This document shows positions 6,322 through 14,823 of a stretch of 64,000 bases of DNA, in pieces; position 1 is the first letter of the stretch; the number at the start of each line of letters is the position of its first letter. The translations under genes were made by a program, and so were the position numbers. Source of the DNA: Planctomycetota bacterium (GTDB taxonomy: Bacteria > Planctomycetota > SZUA-567 > H5-PLA8); assembly GCA_016200135.1 (NCBI GenBank), contig JACQFI010000001.1, positions 1 to 64,000 on the forward strand, in the 5' to 3' direction. The notes beneath the pieces are model-generated. The model made no database searches and had not been told where the DNA came from. It saw nothing but the letters and a program-made list of their open reading frames with translations.

Positions 6322-8874
6322 ATGGAGCCGCTCGGGACTATGCTGCGCAAGCTCTTCGAGGTCTTCGCGTCGCTCAAGCTGGCCGTGTGCCTGCTGGCCG
6401 TGCTGATCGTCGCCAGCGCCACGGGCACCTGGTACGAGTCCAAGTTCAACGCCGACGTGGCCCGCGAGTACATCTACAACGCGTGGTGGTTCAACGTCTG
6501 GATGGTGCTCCTCGGCGTCAACCTCTTCTGCGCCGCGGCCATCCGCTATCCGTGGAAGCCGCACCAGACCGGCTTCGTGATCACCCACGCGGGCCTCATC
6601 ACGCTGCTCATCGGCGGCCTCATCGACCGCAAGTGGGGCGTCGAGGGCACCATCGAACTCAACCGCGGCGACGCGCCCGCGTCCCGCCTCGAACTCTACG
6701 ACCAGCAGTTCGCGGTCTTCACGCCGGACCAGCCCGAACCGAGCGTCACGGTCTTCCGCGCCCGCGGTTCGATGGAGGACATCCTCGGCTCGTCGTACCT
6801 CGGCGAGCGCGACGTCACAGCTTGGCCGAAGCTCCTGGGCAGCCTGCTCGAAGACGGCCCGATGACCGCGCCCTGCCCGGCGCGCCGCGTCTGGCGCTCG
6901 CTACCGGAGCCGCTCCAGAAGGAACTCAAGGCGCTCAAAGTCGCCGCCACTAGCGAGCTCCCCGTCTCCGCCGCGCTCCGGAGCGCGGTCCTCTCGGGGC
7001 TCAACGACATCCTCGAGATGCGCGACTTCCATTCCGAGACCGACTTCGCCGGCGTCGCCATCTCAGACGAATGCAAGCGCCTGCTCGCCGAACCCCGCGA
7101 GCTGCTCTCGTCGCGGCAGCTCCAGCGCCTCAACCGGCTGCTGCTCGAGGCCGGCTTTCCCGACGCGCTGCGCCCGGGCCGCTTGAAGGCCAAGCCGCTC
7201 GCGCTGCGCGCGCCTTCGGACGAGATCCAGGTCCGCGTCGTCGATATGCAGGCGGCCAAGCGCGAGATCGCCGGCATCCGCGCCGATCCCAGCGGCTTCC
7301 CCGCGCTCAAGCTGGTCCTCACCATGGCCGGCCGCGACAATCCGTTCTTCCTCGCCTTGGGCGAAGAAGAGACGCCCATGCCGCTTGCGACGCTGGGCTT
7401 CAAGCGCGGGATGCCGCCGGCGTCCCGCGCCCAGCCCGGACCTCAGCCCGGTCCCAAGCCCAGCGGGAAAGTCCCGCAGAGCGAGCGGCACTACACGTAC
7501 GCGAAGCCGCTCGACAACCCCGACATGGTCACGCCTATCGCCGGGCCGCCGGCCAACGTCCGCGCGCAGCTCTTGCTCGACGAGAAGGGCGCGAACCCGA
7601 AGCTCACGTTCAACCTCCAGGGCAAGACCTTCGCCTTCGAAGTCCTCCCCAACGCCGGCAAGGAACTGGACCTCGACGGCGCGCCGGGCTGGAAGATTGC
7701 CATCACGGGCTACTACCCCAACTTCAAGATCGCCGGCGGCAAGCCGTTCAGCGACGGCGAGAAGCCCGAGAACCCCTGCGCCGTCTTCGAGCTCCACGGA
7801 CCGCTCGTGGACGCCGTCGCCTCGGCCAAGCCGCCCTCGGCGCACGGTGGCGGCGAGCCGGCCGACGAAGGCGCGGAAGCCACGCCCAACGGCATCACGG
7901 TCTACCTCGGCGACGACGGCAAGCTGCGCTACTTCATCCGCTCCAAGAAGAACGGGGACCAGCGCGGCGAAGTGGCGCTCGGCGCGCCGCTCGAACTGGG
8001 CTGGGGGAACTCCGGCGCGAAGGCCGCCGTCCAGGCGTTCGAGCCCAAGGGCCTGCCGGCATTCCAGTGGCTGCCCATCAAGTCGGGCGGCGCGATGGAC
8101 GGGCAGCACATCGCGCTGAAGTGCGAGGTCACCGCGGGCGGCGCGACGCAAAGCGTATGGGTGGGCCCCAGCCCTTCCGGCAGCCTGACGCGCTTTCCCC
8201 TGGACGTGGGCGGCAAGAAGGTCGAACTCGCGTTCGCGAACATGGAAGTCCAGCTCCCGTTCTCGGTCGAGCTCCTCAAGTTCCGCTCGCCGAACCAGGA
8301 GGGCCTCGAGGGCTCCGACCAGTTCGCTGCTTTCGAGAGCACGCTCAGCTTCGACGGCAAGCTGGACAAGATCGTGCTCAAGCCCGACTCCGCCCTGATG
8401 AAGTCGGCCGAGGTCCAGAAGCGCGCGGGCGTGCTCGAAGGCGCGATCACGAACCTCAACGACACGAACCTGACCTTCGCCATCGGCGGCAACGAGGCGA
8501 ACATCGAGCGCGGCCAGGTCGAAGCCTTCTTCCGCCAGACCCACAAGATCCACATGAACCACCCGACGACCTACCCCGTCACGTGGTACGGCCCGTGGCT
8601 CGGCACCAGCTACAAGTTCTCGCAGGCTAGCTTCAAGCAGGGCTCGGCGGAGACGTCCATCGTCCAGGTCCTGCGCGACCCGGGCTGGATGCCGAAGTGG
8701 GTGGGCAGCCTGATGATCTGCTTCGGGATCTTCACCATGTTTTATCTGAAGCCGTACTTCCGGCGCGCGGTCGAGACCGCCAAGGAGCCGCCGCCCGTCG
8801 CGGAGCAGCCCGCCGCGAAGGGGCAGGAAGAGAAGTCCAAGGCCCGCAAGGAAGTGGCCGTCAAAGGAACGTGA
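6322..8874 (+). CDS. resB: Cytochrome c biogenesis protein ResB (system II, CcsB)
   Basis: ResB pairs with CcsA to carry haem across the membrane and attach it to apocytochrome c on the outer face. Residues 17-101 contain three membrane segments (SLKLAVCLLAVLIVASATG, FNVWMVLLGVNLFCAAAI, VITHAGLITLLIGGLI) with the typical TWYESKFN between the first two. A very large extracytoplasmic region follows, then a last membrane helix near residue 792 (WVGSLMICFGIFTMFYL) and a charged tail. At 850 residues it is much longer than common ResB proteins (about 450-600); similarly long forms occur in planctomycetes. It is 4 bp upstream of ccsA, so the two are surely co-transcribed. Confidence 0.9.
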   Translation: MEPLGTMLRKLFEVFASLKLAVCLLAVLIVASATGTWYESKFNADVAREYIYNAWWFNVWMVLLGVNLFCAAAIRYPWKPHQTGFVITHAGLITLLIGGLIDRKWGVEGTIELNRGDAPASRLELYDQQFAVFTPDQPEPSVTVFRARGSMEDILGSSYLGERDVTAWPKLLGSLLEDGPMTAPCPARRVWRSLPEPLQKELKALKVAATSELPVSAALRSAVLSGLNDILEMRDFHSETDFAGVAISDECKRLLAEPRELLSSRQLQRLNRLLLEAGFPDALRPGRLKAKPLALRAPSDEIQVRVVDMQAAKREIAGIRADPSGFPALKLVLTMAGRDNPFFLALGEEETPMPLATLGFKRGMPPASRAQPGPQPGPKPSGKVPQSERHYTYAKPLDNPDMVTPIAGPPANVRAQLLLDEKGANPKLTFNLQGKTFAFEVLPNAGKELDLDGAPGWKIAITGYYPNFKIAGGKPFSDGEKPENPCAVFELHGPLVDAVASAKPPSAHGGGEPADEGAEATPNGITVYLGDDGKLRYFIRSKKNGDQRGEVALGAPLELGWGNSGAKAAVQAFEPKGLPAFQWLPIKSGGAMDGQHIALKCEVTAGGATQSVWVGPSPSGSLTRFPLDVGGKKVELAFANMEVQLPFSVELLKFRSPNQEGLEGSDQFAAFESTLSFDGKLDKIVLKPDSALMKSAEVQKRAGVLEGAITNLNDTNLTFAIGGNEANIERGQVEAFFRQTHKIHMNHPTTYPVTWYGPWLGTSYKFSQASFKQGSAETSIVQVLRDPGWMPKWVGSLMICFGIFTMFYLKPYFRRAVETAKEPPPVAEQPAAKGQEEKSKARKEVAVKGT

Positions 8875-8878
8875 GACG

Positions 8879-10936
8879 ATGCAACCGCACGATAGATGTA
8901 CGTTAGAGAGCGGAGCTTGTAGGTCGCCCGGCCTGTGGCACCCGATCGGCGCTACCAACAAGCACCGTGGTCTCGATGGGCCGCAAAAGGCCGTTGCCTT
9001 GGCTGCGCTGGTGCTGTTGGCGTGCTCGGCTTGGATCGTTCCGGCAGCCGAAGCTCCCAAGCCCGACGCCGCCGACCAGGCCCGCTACAAGGACGTGAAG
9101 CTCGACGGCGAGCTGGACTTCACCGAGCTTGCACTGCTGGCCGTCCAGCACGGCGGGCGCAAGAAGCCGCTGCATACGCTGGCTGTCGAGAGCATCGAGC
9201 AGCTCACCGGGCGCCGCTTCTTCCTCGCCACGCCGTACTGGAAAGACCCCGCGACCGGCAACTACGTCTCGGCGCTCGATGCCTACCTCTCGCTGTGGAT
9301 CGATACGCGCGACTGGACGCGCCAGCCGGTGGTGCTCGTCGCCAACGGCCTGCTGCGCCGCGAGACCGGCCTCTCCGAAGAAGAGAAGCGCTTCACGTTC
9401 GACGACCTTGTCGGCAACGCCAAGTTCCAGGCGCTCTACGAGTCCGGCAAGAAGAAGCGCCAGGAGAAGAAGTCCGCCGAGATGACGGACCTCGAAAAAG
9501 AGGCCGAGGTCGTCGCCGACCGGCTCTACCTGATGCGCGACATCATGCACGGCGCGACGGTCAACTGCATCCCGCACCCGAGCGATCCCAACGGGACCTG
9601 GATCTCGCCCCAAGCGCTCGCCGCGATCTTCTCCAGCCCCAAGGCCGCGGTGGAACTGGTCGCCGAGGACTACACCCACGGCGACCGCGAACGCGCCGAG
9701 AAGATCGTCGCCGAGTACGCCGGGCACTACAGCGCCGACCAGGTGGACGGCGCCCTGCTGAAGCTCCAGGCGGTGCTGAAGGCCTACAAGCACCGCGACG
9801 CCGCCGCCTTCTCGCAGGCCTCGCTGGACCTGCGCCGCACGCTGCTGGAACTCAGCCCCGGCGTCTATCCAGCGCTCGAGCAGCTCGACCGCGAAGTCTC
9901 CTACAACAATCTGCGGCCCTTCGGCAAGGCCTGGATCTTCTACCTGGCCGCGCTGGTCTTCGGCGCGCTCACGTTCAAGGTTAAGCACCAGGCCGCGTAC
10001 GCGGCGCTGTTCATGCTCTTCCTGGGCGGCGTCGCGATCCACGTCTACGGCTTCGCGCTGCGCTGCCTCATCGCGGGCCGGCCGCCGGTCTCCAACATGT
10101 TCGAGAGCGTGATCTGGGTCGGCTTCGGCGTCGTGGCCTTCGGGCTCATCTTCGAACTGATCTACCGGCCGAAGTACTTCCTGCTCTGCGGCGCCGCGGG
10201 CGGCTTCTTCTGCCTCGTGCTGATGGACCTGATGCCCGTCGTCCTGGGCAACTCGATGCTGCCGGGCTTCGAGTCCCACATCAATCCGCTGGTTCCGGTG
10301 CTGCGCGACAACTTCTGGCTCACCGTCCACGTCCTCACGATCACGCTCAGCTACGCGGCCTACGCGCTCGCGTGGGTGCTGGCGCACGTGACGCTCTATA
10401 AGCATCTCGTGCACCCCGAAGCCAAGCACGAGCACCACCTGCTGCATCAGTTCATCTACCGCGTGATCCAGGTCGGCGTGCTGCTGCTCGCCACCGGCAC
10501 CATCCTCGGCGGCGTCTGGGCGTATTACTCGTGGGGCAGATTCTGGGGCTGGGACCCGAAGGAGACGTGGGCTTTCATCACGCTGCTCTGCTACCTCGTG
10601 GTCCTGCACGGCCGCTTCACGGGCCTGTGGGGCAACTTCGGTCTCTGCGTGGGCGCGGTGGTCTGCTTCCAGTCGGTCGCGATGGCATGGTACGGCGTGA
10701 ACTTCGTCCTCGGCAACGGCCTGCACGCGTACGCCTCCGGCGCGGGCGGCGAAGAGTACGTCTTCCCGTTCCTCGCCGTCGATGCGCTTTTCACCGCCGC
10801 CGCCGTCTACCGCTACACCAGCTACAAGCGCGACAACGCCGAGTCCAAGCTCGCGCAGGCCGTCAACGACGCGGACCCGGAGGAAGGCGACGCGCCCGTC
10901 TCCGCCGCAGCCGAGCCCGCGCCTGTGGGGAAGTAG
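8879..10936 (+). CDS. ccsA: Cytochrome c assembly protein CcsA (CcmC/CcmF-like haem handler)
   Basis: The C-terminal half is a standard CcsA domain of about eight membrane helices with the haem-binding WWD-type motif WGRFWGWDPKETWAF (around residues 552-566) and conserved histidines, including HVLTITLSYAAYA and VVLHGRF. With ResB it forms the system II synthetase that ligates haem to CxxCH motifs outside the cytoplasm. Ahead of it are a hydrophobic signal-anchor (about residues 37-53) and a roughly 290-residue soluble region not found in short CcsA proteins. The exact start is uncertain: the ATG at 8879 is only 4 bp after resB, but the first 30 residues look unusual and a later start is possible. 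Confidence 0.9.
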   Translation: MQPHDRCTLESGACRSPGLWHPIGATNKHRGLDGPQKAVALAALVLLACSAWIVPAAEAPKPDAADQARYKDVKLDGELDFTELALLAVQHGGRKKPLHTLAVESIEQLTGRRFFLATPYWKDPATGNYVSALDAYLSLWIDTRDWTRQPVVLVANGLLRRETGLSEEEKRFTFDDLVGNAKFQALYESGKKKRQEKKSAEMTDLEKEAEVVADRLYLMRDIMHGATVNCIPHPSDPNGTWISPQALAAIFSSPKAAVELVAEDYTHGDRERAEKIVAEYAGHYSADQVDGALLKLQAVLKAYKHRDAAAFSQASLDLRRTLLELSPGVYPALEQLDREVSYNNLRPFGKAWIFYLAALVFGALTFKVKHQAAYAALFMLFLGGVAIHVYGFALRCLIAGRPPVSNMFESVIWVGFGVVAFGLIFELIYRPKYFLLCGAAGGFFCLVLMDLMPVVLGNSMLPGFESHINPLVPVLRDNFWLTVHVLTITLSYAAYALAWVLAHVTLYKHLVHPEAKHEHHLLHQFIYRVIQVGVLLLATGTILGGVWAYYSWGRFWGWDPKETWAFITLLCYLVVLHGRFTGLWGNFGLCVGAVVCFQSVAMAWYGVNFVLGNGLHAYASGAGGEEYVFPFLAVDALFTAAAVYRYTSYKRDNAESKLAQAVNDADPEEGDAPVSAAAEPAPVGK

Positions 10937-10954
10937 AGGAACAGCGGTAATCAG

Positions 10955-11110
10955 TGATCAGTAACGGAAGTGATCAGTAACGGAAGTGATCGGTAACGGA
11001 AGTGATCGGTAACGGAAGTGATCGGTAACGGAAGTGATCGGTAACAGAAGTGATCGGTAACAGAAGTGATCGGTAACAGAAGTGATCAGTAACAGAAGTG
11101 ATCAGTAAAC
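10955..11110 (+). repeat. 16-bp tandem repeat array, about ten units
   Basis: Ten consecutive units of TGATC(A/G)GTAAC(G/A)GAAG run from 10955, the last one diverged. Variation is patterned: units 1-2 and 9-10 have A at position 6, units 3-8 have G; units 1-5 have CGG and units 6-9 CAG at positions 11-13. Together with the inverted array at 11165-11225 it fills the 341-bp gap between ccsA and the next gene. No gene is seen in this gap. Confidence 0.9.
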
Positions 11111-11164
11111 AAGTCAGGTCCCGTTGCAATAAGACGCGCCCTCATTGGACAATGGCCTCCATTG

Positions 11165-11225
11165 CCGTTACTGATTACTGCCGTTACTGTTTACTGCAGT
11201 TACTGATTACTTCTGTTACTGTTAC
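11165..11225 (-). repeat. Inverted 16-bp-period arm opposite the tandem array
   Basis: CCGTTACTGATTA, GTTACTGTTTACTGCA and GTTACTGATTACTTCT recur with a 16-bp period. They are near reverse complements of the TGATCAGTAACGGAAG units upstream (10955-11110), about 55 bp away. Transcribed together, the two arms could fold into a long imperfect stem. Confidence 0.75.
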
Positions 11226-11277
11226 TGGTAACTTCCGTTCCTGTCTCTACCGTCAAACGCCGCCCGGAGGAAGCCGC

Positions 11278-12678
11278 TTGGAGGACCGCAGCTACGACCT
11301 TGTCGTGATCGGCTCCGGGCCCGCGGGCGAGAAGGGCGCGGCGCAGGCGGCGTACTTCGGCAAGAAGGTCGCGCTGATCGAGCGCGAGAACGTCCTCGGC
11401 GGCGCGGCGGCCAACACCGGCACGCTGCCCAGCAAGACCCTGCGCGAGACCGCGCTGATGCTCTCGGGCCTCAAGGCCCGCGGCTTCGGCGTGGACTTCG
11501 TGACCAAGCGCAAGACCACCGTGCGCGAGTTCCTCTATAAAGAAGAGCGCGTCAAAGAGACCGAGCGCGCCCGCGTGAAGGCCAACTTCGAGCGCCACAA
11601 GATCGACCTTGTCCGAGGCCACGCGAGTTTCACGGACCCGCACAAGATCCGCGTGGTGGCGGAACACGCGGAACCGGTCATTCTCCGCGGCGATGTGATC
11701 CTCATCGCGACGGGCTCCGCGCCGCTGCGCCCCGATATCTTCAAGGTCGCCAGCCCGCGCGTGTACGACTCGGACACGATCCTGGGCCTGCGCGAGATGC
11801 CCGGGTCCCTGATCGTCGTCGGTGGCGGCGTGATCGGCTGCGAGTACGCCTGCACCTTCGCGGCGCAGGGCGTGAAGGTGACGCTCGTCGACGGCCGCGA
11901 CACGCTGCTCGGCTTCCTCGACCGCGAGATCTCGCTCTCGCTCATGGACCGCATGCGCCGGCTTGGCATCGAGCTGGCCGCGCCGGAGCGCGTATCGGCC
12001 TGCCAGCCCGGCGGCGACGCGGTGAAGATTCTGCTGGAGTCCGGCAAGACGCTGGAATCCGACGCGGTGCTCGTCGCGGCCGGCCGCCAGAGCAACACCG
12101 CGACGTTGAACCTGGACCTCGCGGGCATCGCGCCGGGCGAGCGCGGGCTCATTAAGGTGGACGCGCACTACCGCACGAGCGTCCCGCACATCTACGCCGC
12201 GGGCGACGTGATCGGCTTCCCCGCGCTGGCGTCCACCAGCATGGAGCAGGCGCGGCTGGCGGTCGTGAACGCATTCGACCTCAAGTACAAGACGGCCGTC
12301 GCGCCCGTGTTGCCGTACGGCATCTACACGATCCCCGAAGTAAGCATGGTCGGCGAGACCGAGGAGACGCTCAAGGCCAAGGGCGTGGACTACGTCGTGG
12401 GCCGCGCGTCCTACGCCCAGAACGCGCGCGGCGAGATCATCGGCGACATGGACGGCTTCCTGAAGCTGCTCTTCAAGCGCGACGACCTGAAACTGCTGGG
12501 CGTGCACGTCATCGGCGAGAGCGCCAGCGAGATCATCCACGTCGGCCTCACCGCGCTGATGGTGGGGGAGGGCGCCGACCTCTTTATCCGCACCTGCTAC
12601 AACTACCCGACGCTCGGCGAACTCTACAAGTACGCCACCTACGACGCGATGGGCCGTAAGCAGCGCGGGGAAAAATAG
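11278..12678 (+). CDS. sthA: Flavoprotein pyridine-nucleotide oxidoreductase, soluble transhydrogenase (SthA)-like
   Basis: The protein has the full architecture of the disulfide-reductase family: FAD-binding VVIGSGPAGEKGA (residues 9-21), NAD(P)-binding VVGGGVIGCEYA, a second FAD motif IYAAGDVIG, and a dimerisation domain. Overall similarity (NTGTLPSKTLRE, VGETEETLKAKG, CYNYPTLGELYK) is to Si-specific NAD(P)+ transhydrogenase, which equilibrates NADH and NADPH. Where relatives have redox cysteines the sequence reads GGAAANTGTLPSK (residues 41-53), so both are missing, ruling out disulfide chemistry. I chose TTG at 11278 because CGGAGG precedes it at ideal spacing; the open frame upstream runs through the repeat array. 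Length is 466 residues, normal for the family. Confidence 0.85.
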   Translation: MEDRSYDLVVIGSGPAGEKGAAQAAYFGKKVALIERENVLGGAAANTGTLPSKTLRETALMLSGLKARGFGVDFVTKRKTTVREFLYKEERVKETERARVKANFERHKIDLVRGHASFTDPHKIRVVAEHAEPVILRGDVILIATGSAPLRPDIFKVASPRVYDSDTILGLREMPGSLIVVGGGVIGCEYACTFAAQGVKVTLVDGRDTLLGFLDREISLSLMDRMRRLGIELAAPERVSACQPGGDAVKILLESGKTLESDAVLVAAGRQSNTATLNLDLAGIAPGERGLIKVDAHYRTSVPHIYAAGDVIGFPALASTSMEQARLAVVNAFDLKYKTAVAPVLPYGIYTIPEVSMVGETEETLKAKGVDYVVGRASYAQNARGEIIGDMDGFLKLLFKRDDLKLLGVHVIGESASEIIHVGLTALMVGEGADLFIRTCYNYPTLGELYKYATYDAMGRKQRGEK

Positions 12679-12687
12679 CGCACGACA

Positions 12688-12764
12688 GTCCAAAAGTCTT
12701 AAAGTCCAAAAGTCGAACAGCTCTGGAACACGCTGTTGACCTTCGGACTTTTAGACCTTTGGAC
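12688..12764. terminator. Long imperfect hairpin between convergent genes, probable bidirectional terminator
   Basis: The left arm GTCCAAAAGTCTTAAAGTCC (continuing to 12721) pairs with the right arm 12732-12764, which ends AGACCTTTGGAC, with few mismatches over about 33 bp. It lies between the stop codons of the transhydrogenase and argH. Each arm itself repeats the string GTCCAAAAGTC, so it may also be a mobile hairpin repeat that was recruited as a terminator. A clean T-run is lacking. Confidence 0.55.
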
Positions 12765-12772
12765 CTTCGACG

Positions 12773-14209
12773 TTACTTCCGCCTTTTTCCCTTTGCGTCG
12801 GGCTCGCCGCGCTCGCTCTTGAGGCGTCCGCGCCAGTCTTCGATGGCGTTCAGGACGAACTTGGGGTTCGCGGAACCTTCCGACGCATACGCCTGTACCA
12901 CGCCTTTGCCGCCGAGCACCGTCCGGACTTCCTCGCCCAGCAGCGCGTGCACGCCCTGGATCTCGCCGATCTCGAGTTCCGCGAGCTTCACGTGCTTCTG
13001 CGCCGCGAGGTTGACCAGTTTGCCCGCGACGTGGTGCGCCTGCCGGAACGGAATGCCGCGCCGCACGAGGTACTCCGCGAGGGCCGTCGCGTCCATGTAC
13101 CCGACCTCGCAGGCTTCGGCCATGCGGTCGCGCCGGAAGCGGACGTTGCGCAGCAGCGCCTCGATGATCTGCAGGCAGCCCTTGTATTGGAGGACGGTCT
13201 CGAAGAGCAGTTCCTTGTCTTCCTGGAAGTCGCGGTTGTAGGTGAGCGGCAGGCCCTTGAGCAGGATCAGGTAGTGTGTCAGCAGTCCGATCGAGCGGCC
13301 CGTCTTGCCGCGCACAAGTTCCAGCAGGTCCGGGTTGCGCTTCTGCGGCATGATCGAACTGCCCGTGCAGAAGGCGTCGTCGATCTCGAGCAGCCCGAAC
13401 TCGGTGGTCGAATAGAGGATCAGGTCTTCCGAGAGGCGCGAGAGGTGCAGCGAACAGACGGACATCGAGTACGCGAAGTCCAGCAGGTAGTCGCGGTCGG
13501 CGGTGGTGTCCATGCTGTTGCGCGTGACGCCGTCGAAACCGAGGATCGCGGCGACGTACTGGCGGTCGATGGGCAGCGAGGTGCCCGCGAGCGCGCACGC
13601 GCCGAGTGGCAGCACGTTGGCGCGGCGGCGCGTGTCGCCGAAGCGGTCCTTGTCGCGCCCGAACATCTCCACGTACGCGAGCAGGTAGTGCCCGCAGGTG
13701 ACTGGTTGCGCGCGCTGAAGATGGGTATAGCCGGGCATCACATCGGACGCGTACTCGCTGGCCAGATCCAGCAGGGCTTCCTGAAGGGCGGAGAGCAGCC
13801 GGTTGATCTCATCGACCTCGTCGCGCAGCCAGAGCCGTTCGTCGAGCGCGATCTGGTCGTTGCGCGAGCGCGCCGTGTGGAGCTTCCCGGCGGTCTCGCC
13901 GATCTTCTCCTCCAGCGCCTTCTCGACGTTCATGTGGATGTCTTCGTACTCTGGGCTGAAGTTGATCTTGCCCTCGTCGTAGTCGCGCTGGATCTCGGCC
14001 AGCCCGCGCAGGATCGACTCCTCTTCGGAGCGCTTGATCAGCCCGACCTTGCCCAGCATCTTGGCGTGCGCGATGGACCCGGCGATGTCGTACTTGCAGA
14101 GCACCCGATCGAACGAGATCGACTGCGTGAACGCCTCGGTGAGCGGGTCCACCGGCTTGTTGAAGACCCCGCTGCGCGAAGGGGAACCGCCCTTTTTACC
14201 GCCGGCCAT
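12773..14209 (-). CDS. argH: Argininosuccinate lyase (ArgH)
   Basis: ArgH splits argininosuccinate into arginine and fumarate, the last step of arginine synthesis. The fumarase/aspartase signature GSSIMPQKRNPD is present with the catalytic serine loop, together with TARSRNDQIALDERLWLRDE and PGYTHLQRAQPVTCGHYLLAY. Length is 478 residues. The start at 14209 is preceded by AAGGAGCAGGGC; an in-frame ATG 99 bp further upstream has no such site. The last ~15 residues are a lysine/arginine-rich tail. It is convergent with the transhydrogenase gene and 166 bp downstream of a tiny basic-protein gene on the same strand. Confidence 0.95.
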   Translation of the reverse strand: MAGGKKGGSPSRSGVFNKPVDPLTEAFTQSISFDRVLCKYDIAGSIAHAKMLGKVGLIKRSEEESILRGLAEIQRDYDEGKINFSPEYEDIHMNVEKALEEKIGETAGKLHTARSRNDQIALDERLWLRDEVDEINRLLSALQEALLDLASEYASDVMPGYTHLQRAQPVTCGHYLLAYVEMFGRDKDRFGDTRRRANVLPLGACALAGTSLPIDRQYVAAILGFDGVTRNSMDTTADRDYLLDFAYSMSVCSLHLSRLSEDLILYSTTEFGLLEIDDAFCTGSSIMPQKRNPDLLELVRGKTGRSIGLLTHYLILLKGLPLTYNRDFQEDKELLFETVLQYKGCLQIIEALLRNVRFRRDRMAEACEVGYMDATALAEYLVRRGIPFRQAHHVAGKLVNLAAQKHVKLAELEIGEIQGVHALLGEEVRTVLGGKGVVQAYASEGSANPKFVLNAIEDWRGRLKSERGEPDAKGKRRK

Positions 14210-14375
14210 GCCCTGCTCCTTAAAAGAGAACGCCGCGGGCGCACGGTGAGCCCCGCGGCAAAGCGCTGCCTTCTGAAAGACGCAAGGGCCGGCCGCAACC
14301 TTGCGCAACGGACCGCGGCTCGCGGCTCTTGGCTCGCGGAAGGAAAGGCCGCCGCGAGCCAGGAGCCGCCGTGCG

Positions 14376-14456
14376 CTACTTCTTCTTCGAGCGCAGCTTC
14401 CGCATGCGGCGCTTCTTGCTTCCGATCTTGCGGCGGCGGCGGGGCTTGAACGCCAT
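14376..14456 (-). CDS. 26-residue highly basic protein, possible ribosomal-protein-like (bS22/AURKAIP1-type)
   Basis: An ATG at 14454-14456 opens a 26-codon frame beginning MAFKPRRRRKIGSKKRRMRK and ending with LRSKKK and TAG. Sixteen of the 26 residues are Lys or Arg. A perfect Shine-Dalgarno, GGAGGTCCTAC, precedes the start. Such tiny Arg/Lys peptides with a KxxxRRMRKxRxKK pattern resemble the AURKAIP1/COX24 domain and bS22-type ribosomal proteins that bind rRNA; identity is inferred from composition and pattern. The short length means automated annotation could easily miss it. It is transcribed towards argH. Confidence 0.7.
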   Translation of the reverse strand: MAFKPRRRRKIGSKKRRMRKLRSKKK

Positions 14457-14823
14457 GTAGGACCTCCATGCTTCCGGTTGTGGGCCGCGCGCTAACGAGA
14501 CCCACTCGGGTCTCCACGTGCGCGCCCTGTGTCTTTAACGCGTAGGGCCTATTATGCACCCACTTTAAGGTCTCGCAAGGGGCGTGAAAATCCTCCGGCC
14601 TCTCAGGCGCAGTTCCGCCGCCTATTCGTAGCTCCGCCGTCCCGGTGGGGGTCGCGGCGGCGTCCCGCCGCCATTCGTAGCTCCGCCGTCCCGGCGGAGG
14701 TCGGAGCGGCGTCCCGCCGCTGCTAGAGCAGTCGCCGCCGGTAAGCCCAGCGGCAGGACGCCGCGGCCACGAAATTCCGGCGGCCGGTTGCGCCGCTTGC
14801 TCGGCATGAGGTAGGCTTAGCCC
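14457..14823. other. Divergent intergenic region with GC-rich repeats
   Basis: This 367-bp stretch separates the minus-strand basic-protein gene from the plus-strand zinc-finger gene, and should hold both promoters. Its middle is the repeat pair at 14624-14721. No open frame has a convincing ribosome site. Confidence 0.6.
14624..14721 (+). repeat. Two 49-bp tandem repeats related to the 6064-6178 repeat
   Basis: Units at 14624-14672 and 14673-14721 each begin ATTCGTAGCTCCGCCGTCCC and end GGCGTCCCGCCGC(C/T). Inside each unit GCGGCGTCCCGCCGC is palindromic. The core GCTCCGCCGTCCCGGCGGAG and its tail match 6117-6165. Confidence 0.8.

Noticed and set aside
8903..10726. Minus-strand frame opposite ccsA
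   Set aside because: The plus strand has unmistakable CcsA motifs; the antisense frame has no recognisable domain.
11098..11277. 60-residue N-terminal extension of the transhydrogenase frame
   Set aside because: It translates the inverted tandem repeat; the Shine-Dalgarno CGGAGG points to TTG at 11278.
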